DNA of 64,000 bases, from positions 1-64,000 of the forward strand of contig MABA01000003.1 in assembly GCA_002162875.1 (NCBI GenBank), given 5' to 3'. The stretch comes from Rhodobacterales bacterium 52_120_T64 (GTDB taxonomy: Bacteria > Pseudomonadota > Alphaproteobacteria > Rhodobacterales > Rhodobacteraceae). This document shows positions 18,749 through 29,196 of the stretch, one piece after another. Position numbers and translations under genes: made by a program. The notes below the pieces were generated by a model, which saw only the letters and a program-made list of their open reading frames with translations, was not told where the DNA came from and made no database searches. Every line of letters starts with the position of its first letter. Position 1 is the first letter of the stretch.

Positions 18749-19852
18749 ATGCTTACATACGCTAAACGCCGATTTATTGCGAAGTCAGCCACATATTTGA
18801 TGGGGCATCAAAATAGATCTGGAAAATTTATTTACAGAGTTAGAACTGATGGAAAAGCAGTTAGGAAAGACTACAACGTGTTGCGACACGCTGGTGCGAT
18901 CTACGCGTTAAACCAATCAAGGAGCTTTACTGAACCGCAAATACAAAATTCCATTGACCGCGCCTTATCATATCTGTGGCGTTGGTATCTAATACCGGTG
19001 GAAGCACAAAAACTCCGTTTTGCGATAGCCAGCAGCAGACCGGGTAAAAAAAATAGTGATATCGTCAAATTGGGTGGAATTAGTTTGGCCCAAATCGCCC
19101 TCGCTACGCAGCAAAGAAATAGATCTGTGTTCGAGGACGATGTTGCGCATGGATTAGCTAGGTTTACGCGCTCTATGGTTGGGGCGGACGGATCAGTTAC
19201 CTCGAAGTTGAATGTGCGAACCGAAGAAGTCAGTGATTTTGCTTCCTTGTACTACCCAGGCGAGGCGGCACTATCGCTGCTTCTGTATGCGATGGAGTAT
19301 AAAGACGAAGATTCCATTCAATGTTCTTTGAGTATTTTGCAGCACCTTTGCAATACTCGCAAAGATTTACCGTCAGTACCGCCCGACCACTGGGCCCTTC
19401 TCGCTACCGCCGAAGTTTTGTCGCTTAATTCTACCGGACGTATTGATGTTGAAGACACAGCGTTGGCAGCCCTCCATTTTCACGCGGCACAAGTTGTTGA
19501 TAAGATTCTACGAGACGCAGATCTGGCTGACGATTCAGCCGGATCGTTGACCGACAATGGCCAAACCTGTTCCAGCGCTACGAGGTTGGAAGGTTTGTGC
19601 GCCATTTTTCCGCATATGAAAAAAAATGGGTATCCAAATCTGGATCAAATTCAGGACTGCATTGAGCGTGGTATTGGCTATTTGATGAGCGCACAAGTTG
19701 AATCTGGCCCACTTGCTGGAGGCATGCCATGGGTATCGCCGCATCATACAACGTATGCGACAAATCAAACCGCTCCAGAAATAAGGATAGATAGTGTTCA
19801 GCATGCGATAAGCGCAGTTCTAGGAAGTCTAAGTCTGGACTATAACAAGTAG
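18749..19852 (+). CDS. Unrecognised all-helical protein, possible alpha/alpha toroid
   Basis: I do not recognise a named family. The 367-residue protein is all-helical with repeated motifs resembling terpenoid-cyclase or glucuronyl C5-epimerase toroids: YLMGHQNRSGKFIYRV near the start, YNVLRHAGAIYALNQ, YYPGEAALSLLLYAM, and YLMSAQVESGPLAGGMPW near the end. The alternation of LxxQxxxG helices with short loops, and RHAGAIYA, are typical of such folds acting on polymers. No signal peptide or membrane span. It is convergent with the ATP-grasp/CapA fusion gene 178 bases away, so a role in the same polymer is a reasonable guess. Confidence 0.55.
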   Translation: MLTYAKRRFIAKSATYLMGHQNRSGKFIYRVRTDGKAVRKDYNVLRHAGAIYALNQSRSFTEPQIQNSIDRALSYLWRWYLIPVEAQKLRFAIASSRPGKKNSDIVKLGGISLAQIALATQQRNRSVFEDDVAHGLARFTRSMVGADGSVTSKLNVRTEEVSDFASLYYPGEAALSLLLYAMEYKDEDSIQCSLSILQHLCNTRKDLPSVPPDHWALLATAEVLSLNSTGRIDVEDTALAALHFHAAQVVDKILRDADLADDSAGSLTDNGQTCSSATRLEGLCAIFPHMKKNGYPNLDQIQDCIERGIGYLMSAQVESGPLAGGMPWVSPHHTTYATNQTAPEIRIDSVQHAISAVLGSLSLDYNK

Positions 19853-20030
19853 TAGGCAGTGTTCGATATTGTCAGGATACACCTGCTGGCCCCAGTAGGT
19901 GAGCTGTGTAACATTGTCGAATGCGCGCACGCGTCCGAGTCCGATCCATATATAGAACGACTTTGACACAAAACGAATTCTGCCTTGGCAATAAATTCGT
20001 ATCAGACACATCGGTGTCGATTTCAGTAAG

Positions 20031-22292
20031 CTAAATTATACTATTCTGCAAAGATGCATTCTTCGGGTATATTGTAAATGACCGAGAGAAATACCATCCA
20101 CGATCATCTTTTTCGAGAGAGAATTCTTTTTGAAAACCGGGTCGACTTTTCATGTCAAGAAGACCAAATAGCTCAATTGCCTCGGCTTCTTTTACCGGCC
20201 GCGGACGATAGCCCGTCCTTTTGTTGTCGGAAACTATTGGGTACAGAGCCAGAGTTCCTGTCCAGAGCGGGTTTCGCTGAAGCTGCAATCTGGCAACTAG
20301 GCTATAAGGCGGCGCATTTTTTTTCTCGTATCTTCCGGGCGAATTAAACACGAAATTCCCCAATGAAAAAACCGTAGAGCCAGCGTGTGTCGCTTCGCAT
20401 TGTTGAACCATATGAGCGCCATGACCTAGCACTAAATCCGCACCAGCCGCTAGGAAAGAAGAATTCACCTCAAACATACGTTCAGTGGCCCACTGATAAT
20501 TGGATGCACCACCCCAATGTGGGTAAGCTATGATTAGTGAACTTGGATCCTTGCTTCGAAGACGTTCAATAGATTTCGATATCTGATTTGTTTGTCTCTG
20601 CCTGAAAGGATTTACACCAGGTGAACTTTTCGTGGCGTAAAAGTTGAAATCGTCCCTGTATTTGGCCCGAACTTCATATCCAGCTAATAAATATATATTG
20701 CCCAATGACGTCGTCAATTTTAAAGGACGAGAAGCTTCTTTAATATTCTGCCCTGCTCCAAACACATTGATGCCTGCCTGTTTTAGATGCGATATTGTTT
20801 CAACAAGTCTGTCCGGGCCGAAGTCCATAGTGTGGTTGTTTGCTAACGAAACCGTGTCCACACCGATTTTTTTAAGCATGTCTAACGAGCGCTCAGGCTG
20901 GTCCCATCCAAGATATTTCTTGTCATTATCTAACGGACCCGTAGGTGAATCCGAAAGTACTGACTCAAAATTGACAAGAAAGTGAGACTTATCGCATACG
21001 AGCGGCATGAGTTTTTCGAAAAAACTTAATGGATTGGCTTGCAAACGGCGCATGTATTTTTGGGTCTTGGCTTTCTCGAGATAAGCATCGCCCAGACTTG
21101 TGTCGCCACCAAACACCAGCGTAATTTGGCCTTCAGGCGACGGGTCAGCTTTGCGGAATGTATCAGCCGCAGATTCCGTGGGTTTGTCATTTGGCGGATC
21201 CAAGGACACCCTTGCTTTGCGAGCGATGGGAGACATGACTTCAATAGGTTCAAGAATATTTCGTGATATAATATCACTCGAACGAGTGCCATTCTCCATA
21301 TGGCGGAGGCAATTTTCAGCAATCAGTTTTGCGACATTGATCGGTTGCCCGAAATCAGGAAATTGGTGTCGCTGTACCGCTGGGCGAGTGTTCGCTTCTA
21401 CAATTATGTAATTGTTTGGTGTAGCCTCTACAGAATGATCCGTCGCCATTAAATCGACTCCTAGGACGTCCAGTCCGGGGATTTCGCGAGCGATTTTTTC
21501 AACAATTTTCTTCATGCTGTCATGCACTTCAAAAGTGATATCACGCGCGTCACCGCCTGTTGACGTATTGGTTTTCCAATCAATTGATACAACTTTGTCA
21601 TTTGGTGGAATTGAACCGAGATTGTATCCTTGAGACTCCAGAATATCCAACCTACGCGCATCGAAATTGATAAGGCGATTACGTCGAGTTGGATCATTTT
21701 CTTTGGCCTGGTTTATTTGGTCAACAAGTTGACCGATAGTATCAACGCCGTTCCCACGCACCGAAGGGCCGGATTTAAGTGATACCGCGACGCAAACCCC
21801 ATCAATAACTAGATACCTAGCTTCTTTTCCATTCTCGAAATACTTTTCAAGTAATATTCCTTTTGATGTAAAATTGAACGCTGTTGACCATGCTGCATCG
21901 AAATTCTCGACAGTAACTTCTACAGAAACGCCTTGCCCCTTGTTCCCGTCAACAGGTTTTACGACAGCTAGACCTATCTCCTTCAATTTTTCAAAAGCTA
22001 ATTCTTTTTCGCTCTGTCCGAACCGATGGCCAGTGGCAACACTGACGCCTATATCCCGCAACACCTTTTTTGCGAGATCCTTGTTCTTTAATATGCGGTA
22101 TGCCATTTGCGAGGAATAACTAGTCTCGGTTCCATAGAAGAAACAGATTTTCCCATTCTTGGTTGATTGCCAAACGTCGCCGATTTTTTTTACACGACAC
22201 CCCAATAGGCTAAACTCTTGCGATAACAGCTTACCGGTGTCGAGTTTTTCGCGCTCTGTATATACGTTTCGATTTTCAATCATAATTGTCAC
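20031..22292 (-). CDS. ATP-grasp ligase fused to CapA (polyglutamate-synthesis-type) domain
   Basis: The 753-residue protein has two enzymes in one chain. Residues about 50-335 are an ATP-grasp domain like that of cyanophycin synthetase/GshAB: VVKPVDGNKGQGVSVEV, LLEKYFENGKEARYLVIDG, and the metal-binding end LGVDLMATD ... YIIVEANTRPAV. Residues about 390-690 are a CapA/PgsA metallophosphatase-like domain: LVFGGDTSLGD, NFESVLSD, SLANNHTMDFG, IAYPHWGGASNY, VLGHGAHMVQ. No signal peptide is seen, unlike typical CapA. ATP-grasp enzymes make amide bonds and CapA proteins take part in poly-gamma-glutamate export, so a peptide-polymer synthase is plausible. The start may be 22283, which better suits the AGGA site. 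Confidence 0.8.
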   Translation of the reverse strand: MTIMIENRNVYTEREKLDTGKLLSQEFSLLGCRVKKIGDVWQSTKNGKICFFYGTETSYSSQMAYRILKNKDLAKKVLRDIGVSVATGHRFGQSEKELAFEKLKEIGLAVVKPVDGNKGQGVSVEVTVENFDAAWSTAFNFTSKGILLEKYFENGKEARYLVIDGVCVAVSLKSGPSVRGNGVDTIGQLVDQINQAKENDPTRRNRLINFDARRLDILESQGYNLGSIPPNDKVVSIDWKTNTSTGGDARDITFEVHDSMKKIVEKIAREIPGLDVLGVDLMATDHSVEATPNNYIIVEANTRPAVQRHQFPDFGQPINVAKLIAENCLRHMENGTRSSDIISRNILEPIEVMSPIARKARVSLDPPNDKPTESAADTFRKADPSPEGQITLVFGGDTSLGDAYLEKAKTQKYMRRLQANPLSFFEKLMPLVCDKSHFLVNFESVLSDSPTGPLDNDKKYLGWDQPERSLDMLKKIGVDTVSLANNHTMDFGPDRLVETISHLKQAGINVFGAGQNIKEASRPLKLTTSLGNIYLLAGYEVRAKYRDDFNFYATKSSPGVNPFRQRQTNQISKSIERLRSKDPSSLIIAYPHWGGASNYQWATERMFEVNSSFLAAGADLVLGHGAHMVQQCEATHAGSTVFSLGNFVFNSPGRYEKKNAPPYSLVARLQLQRNPLWTGTLALYPIVSDNKRTGYRPRPVKEAEAIELFGLLDMKSRPGFQKEFSLEKDDRGWYFSRSFTIYPKNASLQNSII

Positions 22293-22945
22293 GATCCTCT
22301 ATCTGTTTCGGATGTGTGCATACCGATAATACTTGCTGCCTGTCTAATAATCTTGGTCTGACGGTAACCGCGTGAAATATTACGCTCGCTTGTTGAGTAA
22401 AGAGGCTACATTCGCTCAAACATTCAATCAAGAAATTTTCTGACCGTTATGTCGTGAACTCGTTAGCGCCCAACGCGCGCCAAGTTCATTCCGACCGATA
22501 GCGGCCATGTGAACAGCCCTACTATCAATGCCGAATGAATGATGACAGGCTGACTCACTGTTTCCAAATGGCTTTCTACTAATACAGTGAATCTGTCGAC
22601 CGGCACATATGAAGTTGCAGCCAAGTAATAAACGGCCAAATAGTTGCGTGTCGAGTTAGCACATCTTTGCGATGTGTTGGGCGTGGAACACAGTGCTCGG
22701 CAGGACGTCTGCATGGTTTTGCAGAAGGTTGCCTGCTTAGCACTCACTCAAATCGCCGCCAGAGGGTGTGGCTGGGCCTCCGTGTCAATCGCAGAGTATA
22801 AAGGGACCAGATCGCGGTGTAAAATCGGGCCACTGAGTTATCGGTTATTGCGCGCTTTGGCGCGAGTGCTCCTCATGAAGCTAACGCGTGCCAAAGCGAT
22901 GTTGGCCTGCAGGACAACATTGTTTTTGATCTTGATGTCACTAGA
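22293..22945. other. Gene-free region beside the IS21 remnant
   Basis: It lies between the ATP-grasp/CapA start and the IS21-type genes. Open frames on both strands lack recognisable features. The outer end of the insertion element probably lies in here but I could not define its terminal repeat. Confidence 0.4.
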
Positions 22946-23437
22946 TTATTGGCGGTTCTTACGGCTGTGTTTGAGCCTGTAGCTTTCGCCGTTCATCTCG
23001 AGGATGTGGACGTGATGGGTCAAGTGATCCAGCAAAGCGCCTGTGAGGCGTTCAGAACCAAATACCTCGGTCCATTCATCAAAGGGCAGGTTCGAGGTTA
23101 TGATGATGGAGCCGCGTTCATAGCACTGCGAGATCACTTCAAACAGAAGCTCTGCACCAGATTTGCTGAGGGGCACGAAGCCCAGTTCATCAATGATCAA
23201 CAGGTTCTGGCTTGTCAGTTGCTTTTGCAGTCGCTGTAATTTCCGCTCATCCTGAGCTTCAATCAGATCATGGACCAGGGCTGCCGCTGTTGTGAAGCGC
23301 ACCTTCAACCCTCTTTGACAGGCCGCCAGACCAAGTCCCAAAGCGATGTGCGTCTTGCCTGTTCCCGATGACCCCAGAGCAATGATGTTTTCCCTGCGAT
23401 CCACGTAGTCACATCGTGCCAGCTCCATTGTCAGGGG
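22946..23437 (-). pseudogene. istB: istB remnant (5'-truncated, fused to istA)
   Basis: About 163 residues of IstB remain. They start at ELARCDYVDRRENI and include the Walker A motif GSSGTGKTH, Walker B LLIIDELGF, and SNLPFDEW with the final arginine region SERLTGALLDHLTHH. The normal first 80-90 residues are gone because a deletion joins IstA directly to this point, leaving one continuous open frame (23695-22946). The helper's AAA+ core is intact on paper but lacks its N-terminal domain. Confidence 0.85.
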
Positions 23438-24719
23438 TTTACCCATTCTAGCTTCGAGTAATCGGTGCAGGGTTGCGAAGACCTGCGGTAAATCCCAGCC
23501 CTGCAAAGGGGCGGCCTGATCCAAGGCACCAACCTTTTGTTCAATAAGGGGTAAGAAGTGCGATAGATCGAAGATCATGTCCGCCTTGTCATAGGACCGT
23601 TTGTGATGTGCAATGATCTCGTTGCCGCAACCGATAACGACCTCATGCACAAAGCCACGCACGTGGACATCGTGGTGCGCATAAGCCACCGGCACAGAGT
23701 AATCATTGTTTTGTAGCGCACCATCGAGATCGACGTTGCCCGTGTGCTGACATGATCACAGGCTTCATATTCTGCGACAGGTAACCCCATCAGCGCATCC
23801 AGGTCCGACATTAAACGCTCGCCAATGGTTTGATTGTGGCCCCGTAATTTATCGCCCTGACGTTCTAAACACCTTTGTTCCAGATGTGCGTTCAGATCAT
23901 CAAAGCTGTCATATCGTGGCGCAGGCACCATGAAGTTGCGGCGCGTATATCCAACCATACCTTCGACATTGCCTTTATCGTTTCCCCGAGCTGGACGACC
24001 GAACTTGTCATCAAACAAATAATGCGACTGCAACTCCGTGAAACGACGTGTCCGGATACGGGTGCGATCCCCTAAAATACGGGCCACAGATATCTTGGTG
24101 TTATCGTAAAGAATAGATTAAGGAATGCCGCCGAAGAAAGCAAAAGCTGACACATGGCCATCACAGAACGCTTCAGTCGTCTCAGCGGGATATCCCTTCA
24201 CACACACTGTATCAGAATGCGGCAGGCTCATCACGAAGAAGTGGATCTTACATTCCTCGCCGTCAATCACGCCAAGGGTCTCGCCAAAATCCACCTGCGC
24301 ATGGCCCGGGCGATGTGCCAGCGGCACAAACACCTCTTTGGTGCGCCGCTTTTGTTCGCGCACGTAATAGGTCACCGTGGTCAGACTGCCCGTGTATCCG
24401 TGCTCGTCTCGCAGACGCTCAAAAATGCGCTTGGCCGTGTGTCGTTGTTTTTTGATCAGCGTTTTATCGCTGCGCAAAATCTCGTCTATAATACCGACGT
24501 AAGCATCAAGAGTTGGACGTTGTGGTGCCTTTGAGCGCTGATAGCCCCCTCTCAGGATTTGCAAGCAAACCACTGCCGGGCAGTGGGCGGTAACGCGTGC
24601 TTCAACATCTTCGCTATCGTCTTGCGGTCCTTGTTGAAATAACGCGCAGCTTCTCGAGCTGACATGCCGTCCTTCAAACAAGCACGGCGCACACGACTAT
24701 AAATATCCACAGAATACAT
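23438..24719 (-). pseudogene. istA: istA remnant (insertion, stop codon, frameshift, 3' deletion)
   Basis: The N-terminal helix-turn-helix starts at MYSVDIYSRVRRACL (24719) and breaks off after LKHALPP, where about 38 extra bases shift the frame. The frame resumes at GYQRSKAPQRPTLDAY, passes the DDE-core opening AQVDFGETLGVIDG, and meets a TAA stop at 24115-24117 after FFGGIP. Past it, SILYDNTKISVARILGDRT continues, then one missing base near 23712 shifts the frame again before YSVPVAYAHHDVHVRG. The C-terminus is lost in the fusion to istB. Confidence 0.85.
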
Positions 24720-24749
24720 CTCCCGCCCTCCGTATAATACGAAGGACAC

Positions 24750-25575
24750 AAACTGGCGGACTTTTACTCCGCTACAATCACATTATGTGATCGCTTCTGT
24801 GGTCCATTATTGCTCCGCGGTTTACACCTCCGGGAGCGGGCTGGTGCGAGGATGCCATAGGAATGACTGTGACCAGCCCAATCTGCTGATTCGCGGATAT
24901 CCGCCAGATTCACCTCTTGAAACGATTGTTAAATGTTTTGAAGCCGATTCGAACCATGAGTTTTCGGGTTTGACTTTCATTCAGGTCCGCTAGACCAAAC
25001 GGCGGTTCTTACTGCATTTCTAATTCGGAGTTCAAGATAGTCGTCCAACCATGCATCGCTCTAAACCGTCCCGGCTCCATGATATTCCGTGCATTCTGTC
25101 ATCGTCGTTCCCGATAAATCATATAAGTATTCGCAATTGGCCTCTGCTGTTGAGGCCGAGATTACTTAGATTGAACCAATTATGCTCTTAAAATTCGGTT
25201 ATTGCGAAGTTTTACGCCAGATTACGCGATTTATCATTGATCGGTGGCGTCTATTAAACCCTCAAAGAAGCAACGATTTTCATTGGACAACGGAGGAAAC
25301 ACTACAACACCATGAGGTCACTTAGTGTGCCCGGCTACGGCCCACAGGCTTCGAAAACCATTCTCTCGGTGAGCCACCGACCAATCAAGCACTAACATTC
25401 AAACTGGGCCTGACGATTGGGCCGACCACCAACCGCACCGCTAGATTCGACAATAAGTCCGTTTTATGGTATATTCGTGGCATACCGTTATTAATGTTTG
25501 GTTAATTCGGGGCAGAGTACCCGATTTTTGTAAAGAATTTGTAGTATTATTGTAAAGAGTACAGGAGTGATTACG
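24750..25575. other. Intergenic region upstream of the poly-Asp gene
   Basis: I see no gene in these 826 bases. A perfect interrupted palindrome, ATCACAT-T-ATGTGAT, lies at 24777-24791. A copy of the 12-mer GGCGGTTCTTAC, also found at the end of istB (22951-22962), lies at 25001-25012. Confidence 0.45.
25528..25558 (+). promoter_or_regulatory. Direct repeat upstream of the poly-Asp gene
   Basis: TTGTAAAGA occurs at 25528-25536 and 25550-25558, a 22-bp period (two helical turns), ending 5 bases before the ribosome-binding site. It may be a regulator site or part of the promoter; no clean -35/-10 pair is evident. Confidence 0.3.
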
Positions 25576-26217
<642 letters not shown>

Positions 26218-26245
26218 TTCGTCAAAATCTAACTCGATATCCAAT

Positions 26246-26275
26246 TGGTGCCGCGTTCGCGCGGCACCATTTTTT
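26246..26275 (+). terminator. Intrinsic terminator of the poly-Asp gene
   Basis: A perfect stem GGTGCCGCG / CGCGGCACC with a TTCG tetraloop is followed by ATTTTTT, about 30 bases after the stop codon. Confidence 0.92.
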
Positions 26276-26381
26276 CGACCCGCGTAAAACTATGCGGTGC
26301 GCACAGCGCTGACCCTCCGCGTCTCAACTATTGGAGTGGATCAATCCTTGAGGGACAGTAAACTGGCGCAGACATTCTGCA

Positions 26382-27449
26382 CTAGGCTGGAAAAGTCCCT
26401 TGGCATTCGAAAGTATAGCCGCTTAAATGAGTAACCGGAGCGGCACTAAAGCGCGACAAGACCACTTCGGCTCTCAAATGCGTATATCTAAACAGCATTC
26501 TAGGATCACGATGGCCGCTAATTAGTGCGACCTCCGGAATGCTCAAGCCTATTTCGAAGAACCTGCTAATTGCCTCGTGCCTTAAGTCATGAAAGCGCAG
26601 GTCTGATATATCTGGATAGTCTTTGGCTATTATCTTCTTGCAGCGTTGCCAGCTGATTTGGAATGCATTTGCAGTAACTGGAAACACTCGATCTGTAACA
26701 CTCCATTCTGTGGGCTTCTGGGATCGCAGGATCGCAACCGCTTCCGCTGTCAACGGAATGCATCGAGGATGTCCATTTTTCGTTTCGCGGATTAGCAACG
26801 TAGAGTTAGTGAAGGAAACATCCGACCAGAGGGCGCTCAGAAGCTCTCCGCGCCGCATTCCAGTTTCAATGGCAATCTGTATGCCAGCTTTCAACCAACC
26901 TCCCTTGCGGCTCTCTGCGACACTTAGGAGCAAGTCGAGTTCGCCAGACTCCAATCGGCGAGTTCTGGCATTCGGCTCTTTTGGTTTTCTGACATTGATG
27001 AGCGGATTTTCTTGAAAGGGCATATCCCATTCTTGCTTTGCTACTTCGAATATGGCCCTGAGCAAGCCAAGGTCTCGTCGTACAGTTGCTGGCCTTACTT
27101 GCTTCAATCGTTGATCTCGATAGTGGCTAAACACTCCTGAGGTCACTCTGCTGAGTTTATAGTTGGCCCATGGCTGCTTAAGGAAGCTATCAATCCGCTT
27201 ACCCTCGGAAGCATGGCCCTTTTTGTTAATAGTCACGGTCTCTCTGTATCGTAGTAGAATGTCCGACACCGTTGTATTGTCTAGAATGCGGGTATCGGTA
27301 TGTATGACCCCCGTATCTAACTCAGCTTCTTTCTGACGCGCCCATTTGCGTGCAATAGTCTTGCTATCAAAAGACTTTGACTGTTGTGGAAAGCCAGTTC
27401 GCCGAACGATTGCCTGCCACTTGCCCCTATTGATTCTGATTGTAGCCAT
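26382..27449 (-). CDS. Tyrosine site-specific recombinase (phage/island integrase)
   Basis: The 355-residue protein has an N-terminal DNA-binding part (ATIRINRGKWQAIVRRTG) and a core SAM-like domain. The catalytic residues are all visible: Arg in ETGMRRGELL, His-x-x-Arg in FHDLRHEAISR, His in ISGHRDPRM and the nucleophile Tyr in LFRYTHL. It appears intact. It lies at the left edge of the 27.5-41 kb island, reading outward. Either it serves the island or it belongs to a separate older element that also brought the poly-Asp region. Confidence 0.92.
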   Translation of the reverse strand: MATIRINRGKWQAIVRRTGFPQQSKSFDSKTIARKWARQKEAELDTGVIHTDTRILDNTTVSDILLRYRETVTINKKGHASEGKRIDSFLKQPWANYKLSRVTSGVFSHYRDQRLKQVRPATVRRDLGLLRAIFEVAKQEWDMPFQENPLINVRKPKEPNARTRRLESGELDLLLSVAESRKGGWLKAGIQIAIETGMRRGELLSALWSDVSFTNSTLLIRETKNGHPRCIPLTAEAVAILRSQKPTEWSVTDRVFPVTANAFQISWQRCKKIIAKDYPDISDLRFHDLRHEAISRFFEIGLSIPEVALISGHRDPRMLFRYTHLRAEVVLSRFSAAPVTHLSGYTFECQGTFPA

Positions 27450-27596
27450 AACTCGAATTCTCCTAGTGCTAAGAGGCCAGAGAACAGGACAAAATTGCCC
27501 AAATACTGTGACCAGATTGTGACCAGAATGATAAAGTGAGGTTTCTCTAGCGGCGCTTGGTGATGATCAACTCATTGATAAACAATGGTAAATCAT

Positions 27597-27607
27597 TGGT
27601 GCACCCG
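27597..27607. other. Candidate left attachment site (copy of tRNA-Arg 3' end)
   Basis: TGGTGCACCCG matches the last 11 bases (CCA end and acceptor, minus-strand gene) of tRNA-Arg(CCG) at 41076-41086 in the same orientation. It is followed by a perfect hairpin, CCGGCGTG-CGTT-CACGCCGG. The match is short, so att status is inference from its placement between an integrase gene and island DNA. Confidence 0.4.
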
Positions 27608-27777
27608 GCGTGCGTTCACGCCGGTTGTGTTCCTGCTCCATGCACCAATAGCAATGTAAAACCCAATAAAATAAGGAATACACGCATCTGAGTTCGACAT
27701 CAACAGGCGCAATTTGGTCAGTAGTTTGGTGTATTATCCAGATGCGGGATGAATGTGTGTCCCCCATACGAGTGCTC

Positions 27778-27805
27778 ATGGGTTCGACTCTCGTTGTAGG
27801 AGCCA
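27778..27805 (+). pseudogene. Possible tRNA 3'-end fragment
   Basis: ATGGG-TTCGACT-CTCGT folds as a T arm (two G-U pairs) and is followed by TGTAGGA-G-CCA, like an acceptor strand with CCA. No matching 5' strand (TCCTACA) or other arms precede it. It could be another integration scar or chance. Confidence 0.25.
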
Positions 27806-27989
27806 TGACGACTGAATAAGTCAACAAAACAAGGATATCACGTCTCCGAGTTCACATCAATAATCGGAAAATGTTCTACGATTTGTTCTACGGTTATAGA
27901 TCACCATGTTCAGACAGGCCGTTGCGCTCATTAAACGCTGCTGGACTGTGCCGGATGGTTGTCAGGATGATGTGAACTTAACCTGAATT

Positions 27990-28019
27990 AACGTCCTTCT
28001 GAACGTCCTTCTGAACGTC
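27990..28019. repeat. 12-bp tandem repeat, 2.5 copies
   Basis: The unit AACGTCCTTCTG occurs twice, followed by AACGTC, in the gene-free part of the island. Confidence 0.8.
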
Positions 28020-29156
28020 ATGAAGGTTGCTCCAACATAGTGTTTCAAGACTAGGTGTTGTCACCATTGGTTGCTCATGACTTGGTTCTGACATTTATGG
28101 TTCAATGCAGAGTTAATCATGAATGTTCGGAGTGTCGGATTCAATGACCGCCATTACCCCATGACGTCGATGCATTGAATTGGATCAGTCATCTCCAATA
28201 GGAAAAGCGTTGCCTTCAACGCTGCGGACTATGCCCATGATGCCACGGGTGTTGATGTTAAAACCAGCCTTAAATCGCTGTTTAGGGATAGGTAATGCAT
28301 GCCAGATGTCCCTAATGGCCTTCAGGAGCTTCTCTGATGACATACGCCAAACCTGTCATCTGAACTGACCTCGTCATTGATTGAACAGATCAGACATTGA
28401 TGCCACGGGTGTAATCACGCACATGTTTAGATATCTGAAGATACTTGAATTATCTTTGTTCAAAACTTGATTTTGAACGAAAAATAGTATATATATCAGT
28501 AAGATAAATAAGTATATGAAGATCAGGATTGGTTGCGATAATAGCTTCAGTCCAAGACATAGTAGCATTTGATATGGCTGTGAATCAGCTAGTGGAAGGA
28601 TCGTCGAGAGGCTTTAGGAACACTAAGGGAGAGTGTATCAATCCCGCCCATGAGCTATAATGGGACCGCAATCACACCGTCATGGTTCTTTAAATAAGCG
28701 ATCAGATACATGACGCGGTCGGCGGTATAACTGGGGAAGGATTAAAACTTACCCCTAACAAGCAACACTCTAGTCCAGTCGGGATTAGGCTTGAAGTAGG
28801 GCATCCATCTGGGCGAACGTGCAGATTGAAAATATAAAAGATGTGGGGATAAATGCACGGCATGCGCACCCCACGCAATCATGACTTAGACAAAATCAAG
28901 AAATAACGAAAAGATAAGATTCATGGATCATCGGCGTTAACCCGTCATGAGAGAGTGATAATTGGTAACAGATTATCGACCGGACTGAGACCGAAAGGTC
29001 GGGGGTCACATTCCTATGCGAGGAGACAGTAGTCCCGCCTCGTGAGCCAAGCTCAAGGATGTGATTATGGCTTGCGCATATCGCATCAATTTATTCCTCC
29101 TCTAATTTAGGGGGGGGTGTGCTTACGTAATGAATCTTTGGTTTACATGAATCTAT

Positions 29157-29196
29157 AGGTGATTGCTTCGCAATGCAGAGGTGATTGCTTCGCAAT
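29157..29196. repeat. 18-bp direct repeat, 22-bp period
   Basis: AGGTGATTGCTTCGCAAT occurs at 29157-29174 and 29179-29196. Each copy contains the small palindrome ATTGC-TTC-GCAAT, so each could form a hairpin or bind a dimer. Confidence 0.8.

Larger units (their letters stand above)
22946..24749 (-). mobile_element. Degenerate IS21-family insertion element (istA/istB remnants)
   Basis: The region encodes, on the minus strand, pieces of an IS21 transposase (IstA) followed by its ATP-binding helper (IstB). It has at least four lesions: an insertion near 24565, a nonsense codon at 24115-24117, a frameshift near 23712, and a deletion near 23437 that fuses the two genes. It cannot transpose on its own. 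Terminal inverted repeats were not found, so the limits given are those of the coding remnants. Confidence 0.85.

Noticed and set aside
24118-24681. Intact transposase reading
   Set aside because: The frame looks long, but it starts inside the inserted sequence and ends at an internal stop; it is part of a dead istA.
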